From the NCBI GenBank assembly GCA_019914995.1, contig CM034143.1, positions 2,501 to 66,500 on the forward strand: a stretch of 64,000 nt of DNA, given 5' to 3'. The stretch comes from Acanthochlamys bracteata (Eukaryota > Streptophyta > Magnoliopsida > Pandanales > Velloziaceae). The notes under the pieces were generated by a model that was not told the DNA's origin, searched no databases, and saw only the letters and a program-made list of their open reading frames with translations. A program made the translations under genes and the position numbers. Of the stretch, positions 22,896 to 35,400 are shown in pieces. The stretch's first letter is position 1, and each line of letters begins with the position of its first letter.

Positions 22896-25800
22896 TCAAG
22901 TAGCAATACAAACCTACATGGAAGGGCGAGGTAAGACTAAACATTAGATTTTCAGTCAATGCAGACTTAGTTATATATGAATCCATCACATCTTTCAAAA
23001 AAACGAAATCTCAACTGCATGCAGCATACCAATAACATGCTTTGACAAAAAATATATATAGTAGGAAGCATGTCAAGCCAGGATAAAAGAGTTGAGGCAG
23101 CAATATACCGTTTTCAAGATCTTATCCAAACCATTGTCACAAGAACCTCTTGAGATGCACTTGGCGTGCACAATAGGATCTTGATCCTCACTTTCATTCA
23201 TCTCACCCATGTTACCTTGAATCTCTTGCAAGTTCAAATACACAGTTCCCCTATACATCCATTCATCTCTTTCAGAACAGTAAATATCTTCAAAAGGTTC
23301 CCCACAAAAGGCACAAACGCACTGACTTTCATCTGCAGGAACCATAGGCTCAAACTCCTCTTCATTTGAGGTGATCTCATGATTAGAAATTGTGGAGGAT
23401 GGACCATGGAATGATCCTCCCATACTTCCAGTAAACCAATCTTCACTACTCACGTACCATCTCCGAGATGATTTACCTGAACTCCACATGTGTTTTTCAT
23501 GCGAATCCAAGTGAGTACGAAACTGTTGCTGAAGAATAAACGTAAGGCCACAAATAGAGCACTGATGCCTTAGGCTGTCATTGAGGCTATTGATTACTGA
23601 ATGATTAAACTCCCGCACTACTTCTGGTTTGAAATGAACGCCTATAAGGTCTGCCGTACCAGGAGCACTGGCAGCAGATGAGGGAACAACAAACTGTGCC
23701 TTTGCTGTCTGAGGCAACGTAATGGGTGCACCTGAGCTGGAATGAACCTGCATTTTCACACTACCACCAAGCTGAGCAATCTCGTCCAAAGGGCTTGCAT
23801 GCAAACCTGCAGAAGCAGATGGTGGAGATTCTGCAGATGGAGATATTAAGCCCTTTGCAAGTAAAGAACCCAGAAGATTAGAAAGTGGATTTGGATTAGC
23901 TACAGAAGTGCTGGACGCCTGCGAGCTAGACACTAACATAAATGAAGGAGGTGGTGGGCCTAGTGGCAAGGGAGGGAGAACAGGTCTAGTAGCGACTGTT
24001 GCAACTGCTGCAGAATTAGTATGGGATGCAGGAAATGAGAAAGATGCTGCTGCACGCAGAGGACCAGACGATGTAAGGACATGTGCAGGAGGAGGTCCGC
24101 TAGGTAACGGTGGATGAGCGCTAGGCGTCTGAGTTGAACTGCTCCGAAAAAGTCCACTCTTCATGATGGCAGCAACTAAATTGCTCACGCCTGATTGTTC
24201 CGACACATCAGCTTCTGGATTGCTCACTAAGTCAGCTCCAGAAGTTTCTCTTGTCTGTGTGCTTAGAGATCGAGTTTGAGATTGCTGCCTGACTGGAAGC
24301 TGATGCGTTGACTGCATAAAAGGTCTAGCAGAACCAGAAGAAAGTGCAGGGCTCTCAGGTTGTTGCGAGTCTTGTGGCTTCAATAGGGTAACTAACTGAT
24401 GGTTCTGACTATGGGCAAAGTGAGACAACGAATCTGGATCAACAGATACATGTGGAGGTTGATTAAATGGCACATTTGGATGTACTTGTCTTCGATCTGT
24501 TAAAGGACGAGCGGTACTGTCATGATCACTCAATTTGTGAGATTTGGAATGTTGAAGGGGGGATAAATGCAAATGAGATGATGGGGATGGAGGTCGCAGA
24601 GAAGGTGGTAGCTGCTTTACTACTGTTCTGCTGGATACAGGAATTGTGCTTGTCAAAGATCGCAAGTTTGAAGAGGTAGACTGAGATGGAAGCCCACTAC
24701 TAGGGAGAGATGTGCTGATGCTTAAAGAGAAATTGCCACCATGAGAGATAGGTTGAACATCTGAATGAGTTGAACTTATTGGGTCAGTATGATCCAAAGC
24801 AGCAGACGATTGCCCTCGTGGGGACCGAACTGAACTCAAAAAAGATTGAGCATGATGCACACTGGTCGAGTCAGTAGTAATGTCTCTGTCAAAGTCATTA
24901 TCCTGTTGAACACTTTGTGGGAGATGCTCAGCAACATTCTGTGTATAGAGTCAGATACAAAAAAATATTAGCCTTGTGGAACCAGAACCACCTTCAAAAG
25001 TAAATCTATACCTTGACATAGTTGATAAAGAGAAAACTAGAGGAGCTATTTCATTACTTTATAGTATGGAAGTCTCTCTTCCTTTCTAGGATCCTTTAGC
25101 TCAGGAAATCTTTCAAGCTTATCCCATCGAGAGTCTTGACGTTCAATCTCCGATGGCATATACTTCCCTCTTACAATGCTCGCAAGTTTCTCAAAATTGT
25201 TGGCTTTCCAACCAAGCCTAGACGACTTGCTTGTCACGCCATAATCTGCCAACTCAGGGTTGATATCATCCCATGTATACTTGTCTTCTTCGGGGTTCTT
25301 CCAGCTTCTGGATGATCGGCTGCTGTTACTTGGATCATTCAAATGGGCAGGGGCAGGAATCATACCATGACCCGCCAGTGAAGCTCCAGATTCTCTGTAA
25401 TTACCATAAACATGATCAACATCAATGCCATCCTCTGGTGCATTGCCAGCATCATACCATGGTTTTTCAGCTACAAGTTGATCTTTGCTGGTCCCAAGTC
25501 TTGCAGCTCCCAAGTCCCGCTGCCGAGATAGATTTGAAGAAAATTCAGAATCTTTATGCTCCCTCTTTGCCTCACCCAACAACCTCCTCTGTGGCCGTTG
25601 GATGACCTGAATCATCAGGTAAAACACTTCTTTAAAATACTATTGCCTTAGCAATAATCAACAGATAGAACATAGAATAGGACTCATGCAGGAGTCTTCA
25701 AAGGAAGATCCTCCCATGTTCTTGCACTTCCAGTAACAGATAACTTGTCAGGTCTCTCCACACTGGCAACCACGCTATTTACAGTACTATGTCATTGCTA

Positions 25801-28800
25801 CTTTCTTCCCTTGCCTTATTTCCATAAAGAAAGTGCAGGTCAAAAGTAAATTTCTTTTTAAAAAAAAATCTCAATAGAATTGAGGAAATAGATGTGCACA
25901 TGTCCACCCACAAAAGTATAAATTAAGATTGAATTAGAGTTCACCAACAAAGCGGGCCAGTTAGTAACTAGTTCCGCGATATCGTACGGTAGGCATGCTT
26001 CAAACTATGCATGCAATTAAAATTTTAAAGTTCGACATTAAGGTACAAATAAGAATAATGACCAGATTGCAACTGCAATTTGCATGTAGTGAGGGATCCA
26101 ATATTATAACTTCCAATGTTTCCATTAATGGAGACCCAAGCAACCCAGAAGAAAAACATGCAATCTCTACGAGCTCATTTATTCATGAGCCTTACAAACT
26201 TCCAGAACTGAGTGCCACATTAGAAGTCAACTATATAAGCTGCACATTACCAAAGGTATTTTGCTTACCTTATTTGACTGTTGGAGACGTTGTCTTGCCT
26301 CCAAATATTGTGGATTTATGTGAATGCTCTGTGCAGGACGCTGTGTCTGGGAATCAGCCTTTGGTGCTACTGATCCAGATGAACCATTTGCCAATTGCAG
26401 AAACCCAAGCTCCTTTTCAATCATTTGAAGTGGGGCTGGTGGGAAAACTCCTTTCCATGTACCAAAAAGATGACGCATGCCAGGATGTACAGAAGGCTCG
26501 ACCTGTTTATAGGCTTTGACGAATACCTAACATTGTACAGCATCATTTCAGATGAATAATAAGCCAAACGGCTTCAACAACCAACATATTAGTCAAAATA
26601 CATAACCACAGATAAAAAGTTTACAAAATAAGTTGATGATAAAAGCCAGTCTTTCAATGCAACAAAAAAAAATGGAATCAAAATCAGAGACATATAGAGA
26701 CTGCTGACCTCTGGCAGTCTAGAAGAAAAATATTTGATGTAATCTCTTCCAATATTCTTCACAATGCTATCGAGTAGATACAAAGACGGCAGCTTCTGCT
26801 CAATAGGGACCTGAAGAAGGATTAAAATAAAGAAGCCAGATAAGAACATGAGTAACAGCGAATAGAATGATGCTTTTGACACGAGTTGATGGGGAAGAAA
26901 ACTATGCAGTAAAAAGACAAGGTCTTAAGAAACATAAAATAGCTGATCAATACAGCTTATATCGTATAAAATTTCAGAAAAAGATAGAGATGCTTGTAAA
27001 ATGCACTGAATTTGATTACAGGATAACATCAAATTCTGGTGGAACCAATCGAATAAAAAATTCTGTCAGTAAAGTATAGGCAGCATCAATTGCAGCAAGA
27101 ATGAGTCAAACCAATACACAACAATATCGGAAACGCTGCAAATTCCAGTGCACTTCTCTTTTTTTTTTGGCCTATTTCCTCCAAATGAAACCTCTCATGA
27201 AAATTTTGAGAAAAACACCATTTTGTATGAATATTTTGCGCTCCTTAAGAATCCTTACTTTTGTCAGTATGAACTCTAATATCCAAGTAGAACTTAACAA
27301 AACCATCAGCAAAGAAGAACAAACAGAAAAACAAAAACAGAGAGATGCCTTCAACTGAGGTTATCAGCTGCTGGCTGCAAGATAAATGAGGTATGCGAGG
27401 AATGAATTTAAAGCAATAGACCTTGTCATGTGCATGCAATGCATCACTGATAGCACCAAAGTACATTGCTTCTATGAACTATAACCCCATGGCAATTTCT
27501 GTGAGATCCATATTATAGGTACATTATTTATACACTAGAAATTTCAAACAAAGAGTCCATTCCATAGCTGAATGCAAGGAACATAATTCAAAAGAAAACA
27601 AAGAAACTAATCCATAATCCAACCAAACAGAAAAAGAAAGATTCATCATTCTTTAGGATGTAGCTCAAGAGGAAAAATGAATAAAAAAACAGAAAATTTA
27701 CTTAAGGGTTCTCATATTACTATAGCCGAGTTGCTTCAATAAGAAGATCACAAACATAGAGGATACTGCCTTTTCCAGCTGCCTGCAGCTAAGCAATGAG
27801 GACCATTTCCTTTCTTCCTTGCTTATTGGAAGTGATAAAACCATGGGACCAAATGGCTAATGTTGTGACTTAAATTTTCCCAAAAATAGGTTGAAAGCAA
27901 AGAGGCGAATATGGACAAGCACTACATCTAGAACAAGTGAACTTTGTTGTGCTCGCACAAAAAGAAACGTAGTTGGGAAAGGGAATTTGATACTTCCTTG
28001 TCCATCTTCCCATGATACGTGATAAATATTATTTTGATTTCTAAGTCCTTCTGGATCTGTTTGGCCGAGCAAATGCATTCTGGCCCTGGCAGTCAAAACA
28101 TATTCAGTTGTGACTATCGCTTTAGCTTGAGGCTACATCTTCTTCATGGTAAGCCATCATGGCAATTACATTTCTCCGAGCCTACTGCCAAGGCAATTTA
28201 AAACCAAAAGTAAGAGATGCAAAATTCTGTTTGAGGATCAGTCATTCTGATTAGCAGGCTGGCTGAAGTGCAAAGAACCAATTCCCAAGAAGAGGAGCTA
28301 GAGTTTGTCTGTGCTGTACTGTTTATGTTTTATTCTGCTGCCATTACAAGTAAAGGGATCAACATCCAACAGCATAGAAGACAACAACTTGATTTTTTGT
28401 TTCCATCACTAAATGAAAGAAAAGCAGAGTGAGTGACACAGTACACGAGAAAAATTAGATTTTTTTATTAGGAGTTATAGCAGCGAGCAATGGGTGGATG
28501 GATGGATAGAAGAAGCTGAGCGGGATCACCCACCTCTAAGATATGCTGACAGATTGTGCTAGTGATGGCCTTGGCCGCGTGGTGGTTCTCACCGGCGATG
28601 ATGGTGAGGTTGGTGATGATGGGCTTGGAATTGAAAGTCAGATCCGCGAGCGCCGCTTTGTACTGCTGCTGAAGTTCCTGAAACTGCTGCTGAGGACGAG
28701 GAGGCTGGGGGTGGTAGGCCCCACCGGCATCGGTGTCAGCACGAGTCAATTGTCCGACGGCGGCGGCGGAGGAGGAGGCAGGAGCACGGATACGGGGATC

Positions 28801-28896
28801 GGAGGGGTGAGAAGAGGCGACGAGGCGTGGTTTCTTGGCAGCAACGGAGCCGGGAAGGGGAACGGTGGCGGATCTACGGGAGCTCTCCATCTCCAT
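22896..28896 (-). CDS. PCFS4: PCF11/PCFS4-like pre-mRNA cleavage and polyadenylation factor
   Basis: In-phase exons: 28896-28534, 26810-26709, 26526-26269, probably 25755-25690, then 25606-25058 and 24938-23109, with a possible tiny last exon 22913-22896 (VCIAT, stop). The protein is about 1,050 aa. It opens with a CTD-interaction domain ([60 protein letters not shown]) that in this family binds phosphorylated RNA polymerase II. A Pro/Ser-rich middle follows. The C-terminus carries a C2H2-like finger ([16 protein letters not shown]) and a second Cys cluster ([17 protein letters not shown]), as in PCF11 homologues that join the 3'-end cleavage complex. In Arabidopsis PCFS4 promotes flowering through FCA alternative processing. 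The 25755-25690 exon would need a GC donor, and the 3' terminus is uncertain. Confidence 0.88.
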
Positions 28897-29012
28897 GAGC
28901 CGGTAAACAAGAGGGAAACTCTAAGTTTGGACTCCGACCATGCAGATGCCGGGGAAAAACCCTAATCTTCTTCTTGTAATCTTATTATTGGTAGATTGAT
29001 ATTCGATCAGAT

Positions 29013-29035
29013 AGAGAGAGAGAGAGAGAGAGAGA
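29013..29035. repeat. (GA)n microsatellite in the PCF11-like 5' leader
   Basis: About 11-12 AG dinucleotides lie roughly 120 bp upstream of the PCF11-like start codon. A second GA-rich block follows at about 29114-29150. Confidence 0.9.
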
Positions 29036-29942
29036 ACTCAGAGAAGAAACCGAGGGCAGGGCGGCCGGGTAATTTTGTTTAATTTTTTTATTTTGAGAAG
29101 AAGAAGTAAATGAAGAGAGAGAGAGTGTGTGAGAGTGCAGTAGAGAGGAAGAGGGACGAGTCACAAAGCATAGACTGAGAGCTTAATATAATTAAATTAT
29201 TTAGTTTGCACTTATTATTTTTCTTCCTTTTGAATTAAATTATTTAATTTTGAGATTTCATTTCATCGGCAGTGGTACATATAACTTGCGACTTAATGGT
29301 CCCGCTTGAACAATTTGATGATCATCATCGCAAATCCAGAGCAGCATTTGCCAACAGGTATATATATAGTTTCACTTTTCACACAAAAGTATATATAAAT
29401 AGTGTCGTCCTACAGAAGATGTCCATACCCTTGCTCAGGCTGCTGAAGTCAATATTAGCTTCCAGTTCATGATAGTATACATACATATGATGGCACTCGA
29501 AAGATTTCATAACTTGCATAGATTTAAAGAAAACATCAGCACTTATCATTTCTAGACAGCAATTAACAGCCGAGGGATCAGAAGAAAGCTAAGAGTTCAG
29601 ATTTCTAAATACGAGAACGACCAAAGGGGCCTGAAGCACCAAATGAACTGAATTAGATATAGATACTTCCACTCTTTAGGCCACAGCCTTTGCTACCCAG
29701 ATTATAGAAGCCTTTTCTTGCATGTTATGGAGATAAGAAGCAAGAAGAACGTTCAATCATTTGCCTCCTCAGCTAAATGAATCATGGTTAGCATTAACCA
29801 TAACCTCCGGTTGACTTCAACCAGAGCATTTCAGCTGGGTCAAACTACAATCTTGCAGTGTTAGTTCGTGGAAAAGCAATTTCTAGTGGTAACTAGAAGA
29901 AATTAAACTGGTAACTAAAGCGTCTTGCATGAAGTTATCCAT
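29036..29942. other. Spacer between the PCF11-like promoter and CTR1 3' end
   Basis: This holds the presumed promoter of the PCF11-like gene and the 3' UTR of CTR1, which is also on the minus strand. A stretch near 29806-29826 contains GTTGACTTCAACC, an imperfect palindrome with W-box-like TTGAC on the + strand and its mirror. No other feature was seen. Confidence 0.4.
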
Positions 29943-32900
29943 TCACGCATCTGGTGATGCATCTAACCTAGATGCTTGAGTAGGTACAGGCTTGATAAGA
30001 GGCTTCAAAGACTCCATGATACTGGCAAAGGAAGGTCTTTTCCATGGCTCACTGCATTTTGGAGAAGCGCCATTAGGAAACAAAAATCAGCATGCAAGAC
30101 AGAAGATTTTTGTCAAACAGATGAGTCACATACTTTGCCCAACAAGCTTCAATCAGAGTAGCCACACGTGGGTTTAGACTACTTGGAATCTCAAGTCTTC
30201 TGCCTTTAAATCCAACTGCTGCAACCACCTGCACCAAAGGAGCACGAGTTAAAAGCTTTTTCAATACTAACTTCAACACCGAAAAAACACTACTGTTTGC
30301 TGCTATTCAACCATGAGTGCGCACTAATTTATGACTAGAGAACAATACAGCAATCCAGACTGAAATTCAAGCCTGCAAAAAAGTCAAATAGTGTCGGTGA
30401 TGCAGGTTAAAAATTCTTTTTCTTTGCAATCACAGCAGATCAAAAGAAACAATAACCGCAAGCTAAGTCATGTTTTTGCATAGTGAGATTGACTTGGCCT
30501 ACTGCTGGGCTCCTGGTACAAAGTCTTCAAATCTAAAATATAATAAATCCAGTGAGCAAACCTTCATGCACTAACCTGAGCTGGATTTAAATTACTCCAT
30601 GGCTGCTGTAACGTCATTAGTTCCCATAGTATCACACCAAAGCTGTAAATATCCGACTTCTCATTGGATGGTTCATCGCGAAGAACCTCTGGTGCCATCC
30701 ACTCGGGCTTACAAGGTAAATATGAATTCAGACATGACTCACAAGAACTTTTCCAATAAGAAAAAAGGTCAAAATGACATGGAGGCTAATCAACAACTTA
30801 CAGTCCCTGCCAAAGATTTGGAGGATAGAAACGTATTTGCCTTTATCCTTGATAGGCCAAAATCACAAACCTGGATAATGAAAATGGATAAGTGATCAGC
30901 TTAGTGAATGTTTTCGACCAAAATTCAACTAAGTGGAATGAAAAAAAATATGGCACTACAGCATTAGTCAATACACATCGATAGAGATTTTGGCAGAAGG
31001 AATTGGAAATTTACTTTTACAGTATACTTCTTGTCGACCAAAAGATTTGGAGACTTCAAATCTCGATGAACTATTGGAGGATTGCGTTTATGAAGATAGT
31101 TCATCCCCTTTGCCTAGACAAATCAGAAAGACAAATATAAGATGAAGTTAACAAATGTAAGAAATCCGTATTTTACAATGGAAACAGCAAGCTTCCCCAT
31201 CTGACGCATTGCCCAAAACATAGTGTGAGATGGGCAGTTTTTAGTAACGCTCAGACCAAAAATGATAGCCTAAACCAGGGGCAGTCATAGATGCAATAAA
31301 GAAAAGAGATTTCCATAACAATGACAGATGGTTTATAATCAGGTTACAATGAAGTCACAGTTAAGAACATGACTGAGTGAATCATACCACGTCAAAAGCC
31401 ATACTTAACCGCCGCCTTTCGTCAAGCAGTTCTTTAGCTCCTTGTTTATGCAAAAGCCTGAACAAACTACCCCTGAAAATTTTAATGCGAAGAAACAATT
31501 TATTTCCTGAACCAAAAAGAACTTGATCAACAAAAGTGAAGAACGAGACCAAAAACAGAAGCAGAAAGATAACAAACCTAGACAAGTATTCAGTCACAAT
31601 TGACAGGTTAGGAGGCTGAGCGACAACTCCCATGAAAAGGACAATATTTGGATGCCTCAAGCTCTTCATTATTGCAACCTGAGGCACAGTAGCATATACA
31701 TACAGATAGAAAATACAACGATATTGCAAGCTACAAATATTTAACAAGAAGTTACGTGTACCTCTCTTAAGAACTCCTTGAGGCGCTCAGGATGAAAATC
31801 TTGTTCCATCAGTATTTTTACAGCAACATCCTGCAGTTTTCACAAGATCTATGAGTAAACCAACCTGATCCAGAATTCCAGATTATTAGCTGGCAAATTC
31901 CTCAACTATCATGCAGAGAGTAGCCGAGGCTCTAAAATAACTTCTAGACGGGTTAAACTAAGCATGGTTAACATATATGAAACCAAGGAAAAGCAACATT
32001 CCCATTAAAAGAATAACTATAGATCTCTTAGACGTTAGGAGGAAGGGATCTGACGTTATCATTTATTTGCAATGAAAGTAATAATATCAGAAACCCTCCT
32101 TTTAATTAATATAATATTGTTAACGGCATACCTAAACTACCTGAATCTTCAGTTATAAATACATTGCAGACTACAAGAGTTGCAATTTTCTGCAAGGAAA
32201 ATGTAGATTAATGGGCAAAGAAAGCACCAATATAGAACATACCGAGCCATTCCAATCGGCCCGATGAACTGTCCCAAAAGAACCTGCATGGAACCAAGTT
32301 AAAGACCGCATGAGATATGCAAGGTTACAATGCCAGAAATGTGTGCCCTTAACAAAGGAAAAAAGAAAGAAAAGAAAGAAAGAGTACACCTGCCCCAATC
32401 CTCTCCTTTAGTACAAGCTCACTCCATGGAATTGCCAAATCATCGATAGCAAGCGCTAAATCAGTGTCAGTCTTATTACGGAGTGCCAGTTGCCTATCAA
32501 TCAACTTGAAATCCTTATTTGTATTACTAAGGGCTAAAAGTGTTGAAACATCTCCGTCCTTTGAAATGATCGCTGGAGATGACTCTTGAAGTGTGCTACT
32601 TGCTGAAATTTCGACTTTAGATATACGGGGATTATGAGTTAGCCCTTGAACACGAGGATTAGCGGCCTCAGCGAGGTCACCATCACTACTTGTTGCAGGA
32701 GGAAAGGCGCTGGCATCACTATGCTTCTCATCGTAGTGCTTAGAAGTTGATGGGTCTATAACCTCTTGGCCACCAGGAGCGGCTGTACAAATGAAATACA
32801 TTCACCTAAAAACTAATAACATTAAAATAAAATAATCCTGTGCGCAAACTAAAACGAATCCTCAATGACTTTGACAAAACATCCCATATCAGCCTTTCCA

Positions 32901-34974
32901 CAATTAGCAAATAACTGTTAGCAATTACAAACTTCCTCTGATCGTTGATATCAAGGTATTCATAATTTTAAAGACGATAGCCATTCAAAGTCAACTACCT
33001 AGTCATGTGAAACAGACACAACCTCCTTTACAACATTTGTCATCAAAATAACTCTGGTATACAAAGCAGATATAGAAGATACCTGATGAAACATTGGCGA
33101 ACATGAGATCAAGTGATCGACAATCTAAAAGGTACTGCTTAGCCAATGATCTGAAATTGTCAGTAATTTCAACTGATTTTAGTTTTGGAGGACGCAGTGG
33201 TGAAGAAATTAAAATTGAGGATGGACCATTGAGCAAGGAATCAGGATCCAAAAGCGTCCCTGCTTTCCCTATTAAGTCAACTAGGTATTCCCTGTAAGAG
33301 AGGTTTGCTGAATAATCAGATTTTTTCTCCTTTAAAGGGCATCATATGTAGAAAACAGAATTGTCTAGTGAGACAAGGTACGGTCGTTGTTGCCATTGTA
33401 ATGCTTGTATGTCTTTAACAAAAAAGCATACCTGTCAAGATCAAATCGCACCAGACAGGAAGAGGCGTCATCTCTTTTACAATATTTACATCCCTTAGCA
33501 ACTCGGCATGGCAAATTTATTGTGTCTGCTAGTGTCTGTTTTGCAAAAATAACAGGCAAATCATGATCAAATATCGTTGATGTAAGGCACTTCTTTTCAA
33601 CATACAATTTGAACATACATATATTTCCTTAATGACAAGAAGGAAGGTTAGGAGTAGGTCAGTATTCAACAATAACAAAGTAGCTTGCATTCCACATGAG
33701 TAGAGAATCGCATCAAAAACATGAACAAAGCTACATTTAAGTCTAGATCACAACACACATTTAAGACAAGCACAGCACCTTGAACAGTAAAGAACGATGC
33801 CTGCAAAGACCAACAGATAACTTTCCCAAGGGAAGCACTACAGAACCCGTACAGGTCTTGAGGAGTTCACTGCAGTCTTTCCATCGGCGTACCAAATCTT
33901 CTTCGTTTGAAGCTGAACCCCTTGTGAAAACCTCAGGTAGCTGTAACAAGTGATCCGTAATTAAGCAGAGAGCTAGGTAAGTCGCAAGAACTCACCCCAT
34001 GTGGGTGCAGACAAGCTTTGCCAGGTGCGTGACTATATCCTTGGTGGAAGAAGAGCTGCAGGAGAGACCGACCACCATGCTCTGAAGCTGCCGGAGATGG
34101 GGATCAGTTTGCCTATCAATGACGGCCACTTCGAACGAAGAATCACTAGGTCGGACAGTTCTTAGAGATTCTAGTGAGGGAATCCTGTTTTCATCTTGGC
34201 TATCAGTGCAAAGAGTCCACACAAACGGATCCAAGCCCTGTATCAGGTAGAATCCATCGGGGACTTTGTCGTAGTAGGACAAGCATCCGTTGACCTAGCA
34301 GCAGCCAACGACAATGAATTCCTAAACTAAAGCATTCCTTTGTAATTAACTGAAATACAGTAAAACGGGAATAATGAATGATTGACTAATAAGGTTACCC
34401 AGAATCGGCGGGAGATGGAGTTGTTGGGGAGAATGCTGGGATTGGTCTGGTCGGCAGCGGCTGGGTCGAGGAAGTTGGGATCGGTAGAGGAGGCAGCGTC
34501 TGAGCAGAGACGAAGGGCAAGGGCGAGCTGGAGCTGGTAGGTCTCCTCTGCCTGCTGCGCCCAGCTCCGTGAAGGTGAATTAACGGATTTGCCCTCGACA
34601 GGGAGGAGGTGGTTGTTGCTGTTGCTGTTATCGGGCTGCTGGAGAAGGAGATAGTCCGCCGCGGTGGTGGTGGAGAGGGAGCTGTTGTTGTCGCCGAAGC
34701 TGCTGCTTTCGCTGGACTGCCGTTGGATCCTACTGAGTCGATTCTCGGCGGCGGCGATGACGGAAGAGTCGAGCCAGTTATCAGTAGGGAGGGGAGGAGG
34801 ATGCGAGGCAGTAGGAGGAGGAGGCGAGGCAGCGGAGGAGGAAGAGGAGTGAGGAGGGGGTGGTGGAGAGTCGTAGTTGGGAGGGAGATCGTCAGCGGGG
34901 AACTGGCTGAGTAGGGAGTAACTAGTGTTGGAGGACCTACGGCCGGCGCCGGCGCACATCACCATCTCCATCAC
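29943..34974 (-). CDS. CTR1: CTR1, Raf-like MAPKKK repressor of ethylene signalling
   Basis: Fifteen phase-consistent exons give 840 aa: 34974-34399, 34294-33996, 33920-33779, 33535-33432, 33291-33083, 32782-32390, 32283-32243, 31830-31762, 31678-31578, 31472-31388, 31113-31015, 30870-30802, 30707-30576, 30228-30134 and 30051-29943. Arabidopsis CTR1 is 821 aa and also has 15 exons. The N-terminal half carries [39 protein letters not shown] and [11 protein letters not shown], the EDR1/CTR1-type regulatory region. The Ser/Thr kinase domain has the Gly loop GAGSFGTV (about 573-580), Lys593 in VAVKIL, the catalytic loop HRDLKSPN (Asp691), DFGLSR (709-714) and PEWMAPE. In the known pathway CTR1 sits with ethylene receptors at the ER and phosphorylates EIN2, keeping the response off without ethylene. 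No break was seen, so it looks functional. Confidence 0.97.
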
Positions 34975-35400
34975 CCCACCGACAATCAGCAGTCAAATAA
35001 TATTAATAAACCATCTCGATTCGATGTACACCGGTGCTTGTTACTGGGAAGCTCTATGGCGTATTGACTAATTGAAAGCGAAGGAAAACGGTGGAAGGGA
35101 GAAAAAGCGAAGAAGAAGAAGAAAAAGAGCGATGCAGAAAAAAGTAGGTGGACTGGACCCGTATGGCGTATAAGAGAATCATTGGGCCATGGTAGCCTGG
35201 ACCAGGCCCTGATGCCATATTCATGTAGTGGGCTGCGCCTTTAAAGAAGAAAACATAGTAGCAGATGAGTCCAAGACTCGGGATCGTGTGGGCCCTGCCC
35301 CCCATACGCACCCCTATTAAAATACAAAGGGTTTGAGCGTCTCTTTATATATACAGAAAGAAGAAGACAGTCGAACGGAATCATTGTTTTCCTGCTCTGG
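34975..35400. promoter_or_regulatory. Shared promoter between CTR1 (-) and the DUF868 gene (+)
   Basis: About 400 bp separate the CTR1 start codon from the inferred DUF868 transcription start. A TATA-like CTTTATATATACAG lies at 35343-35356 on the + strand. Several GGCCCA/TGGGCC motifs, common TCP or site-II-like elements in plant promoters, lie at about 35184-35300. Bidirectional use is an inference from the arrangement. Confidence 0.5.

Noticed and set aside
33921-33949. CTR1 exon 3 starting at the TTACAG acceptor at about 33938
   Set aside because: It would put exon 3 out of phase with exon 2 (phase 2); the CACAAG acceptor at 33921 restores [11 protein letters not shown] in frame.
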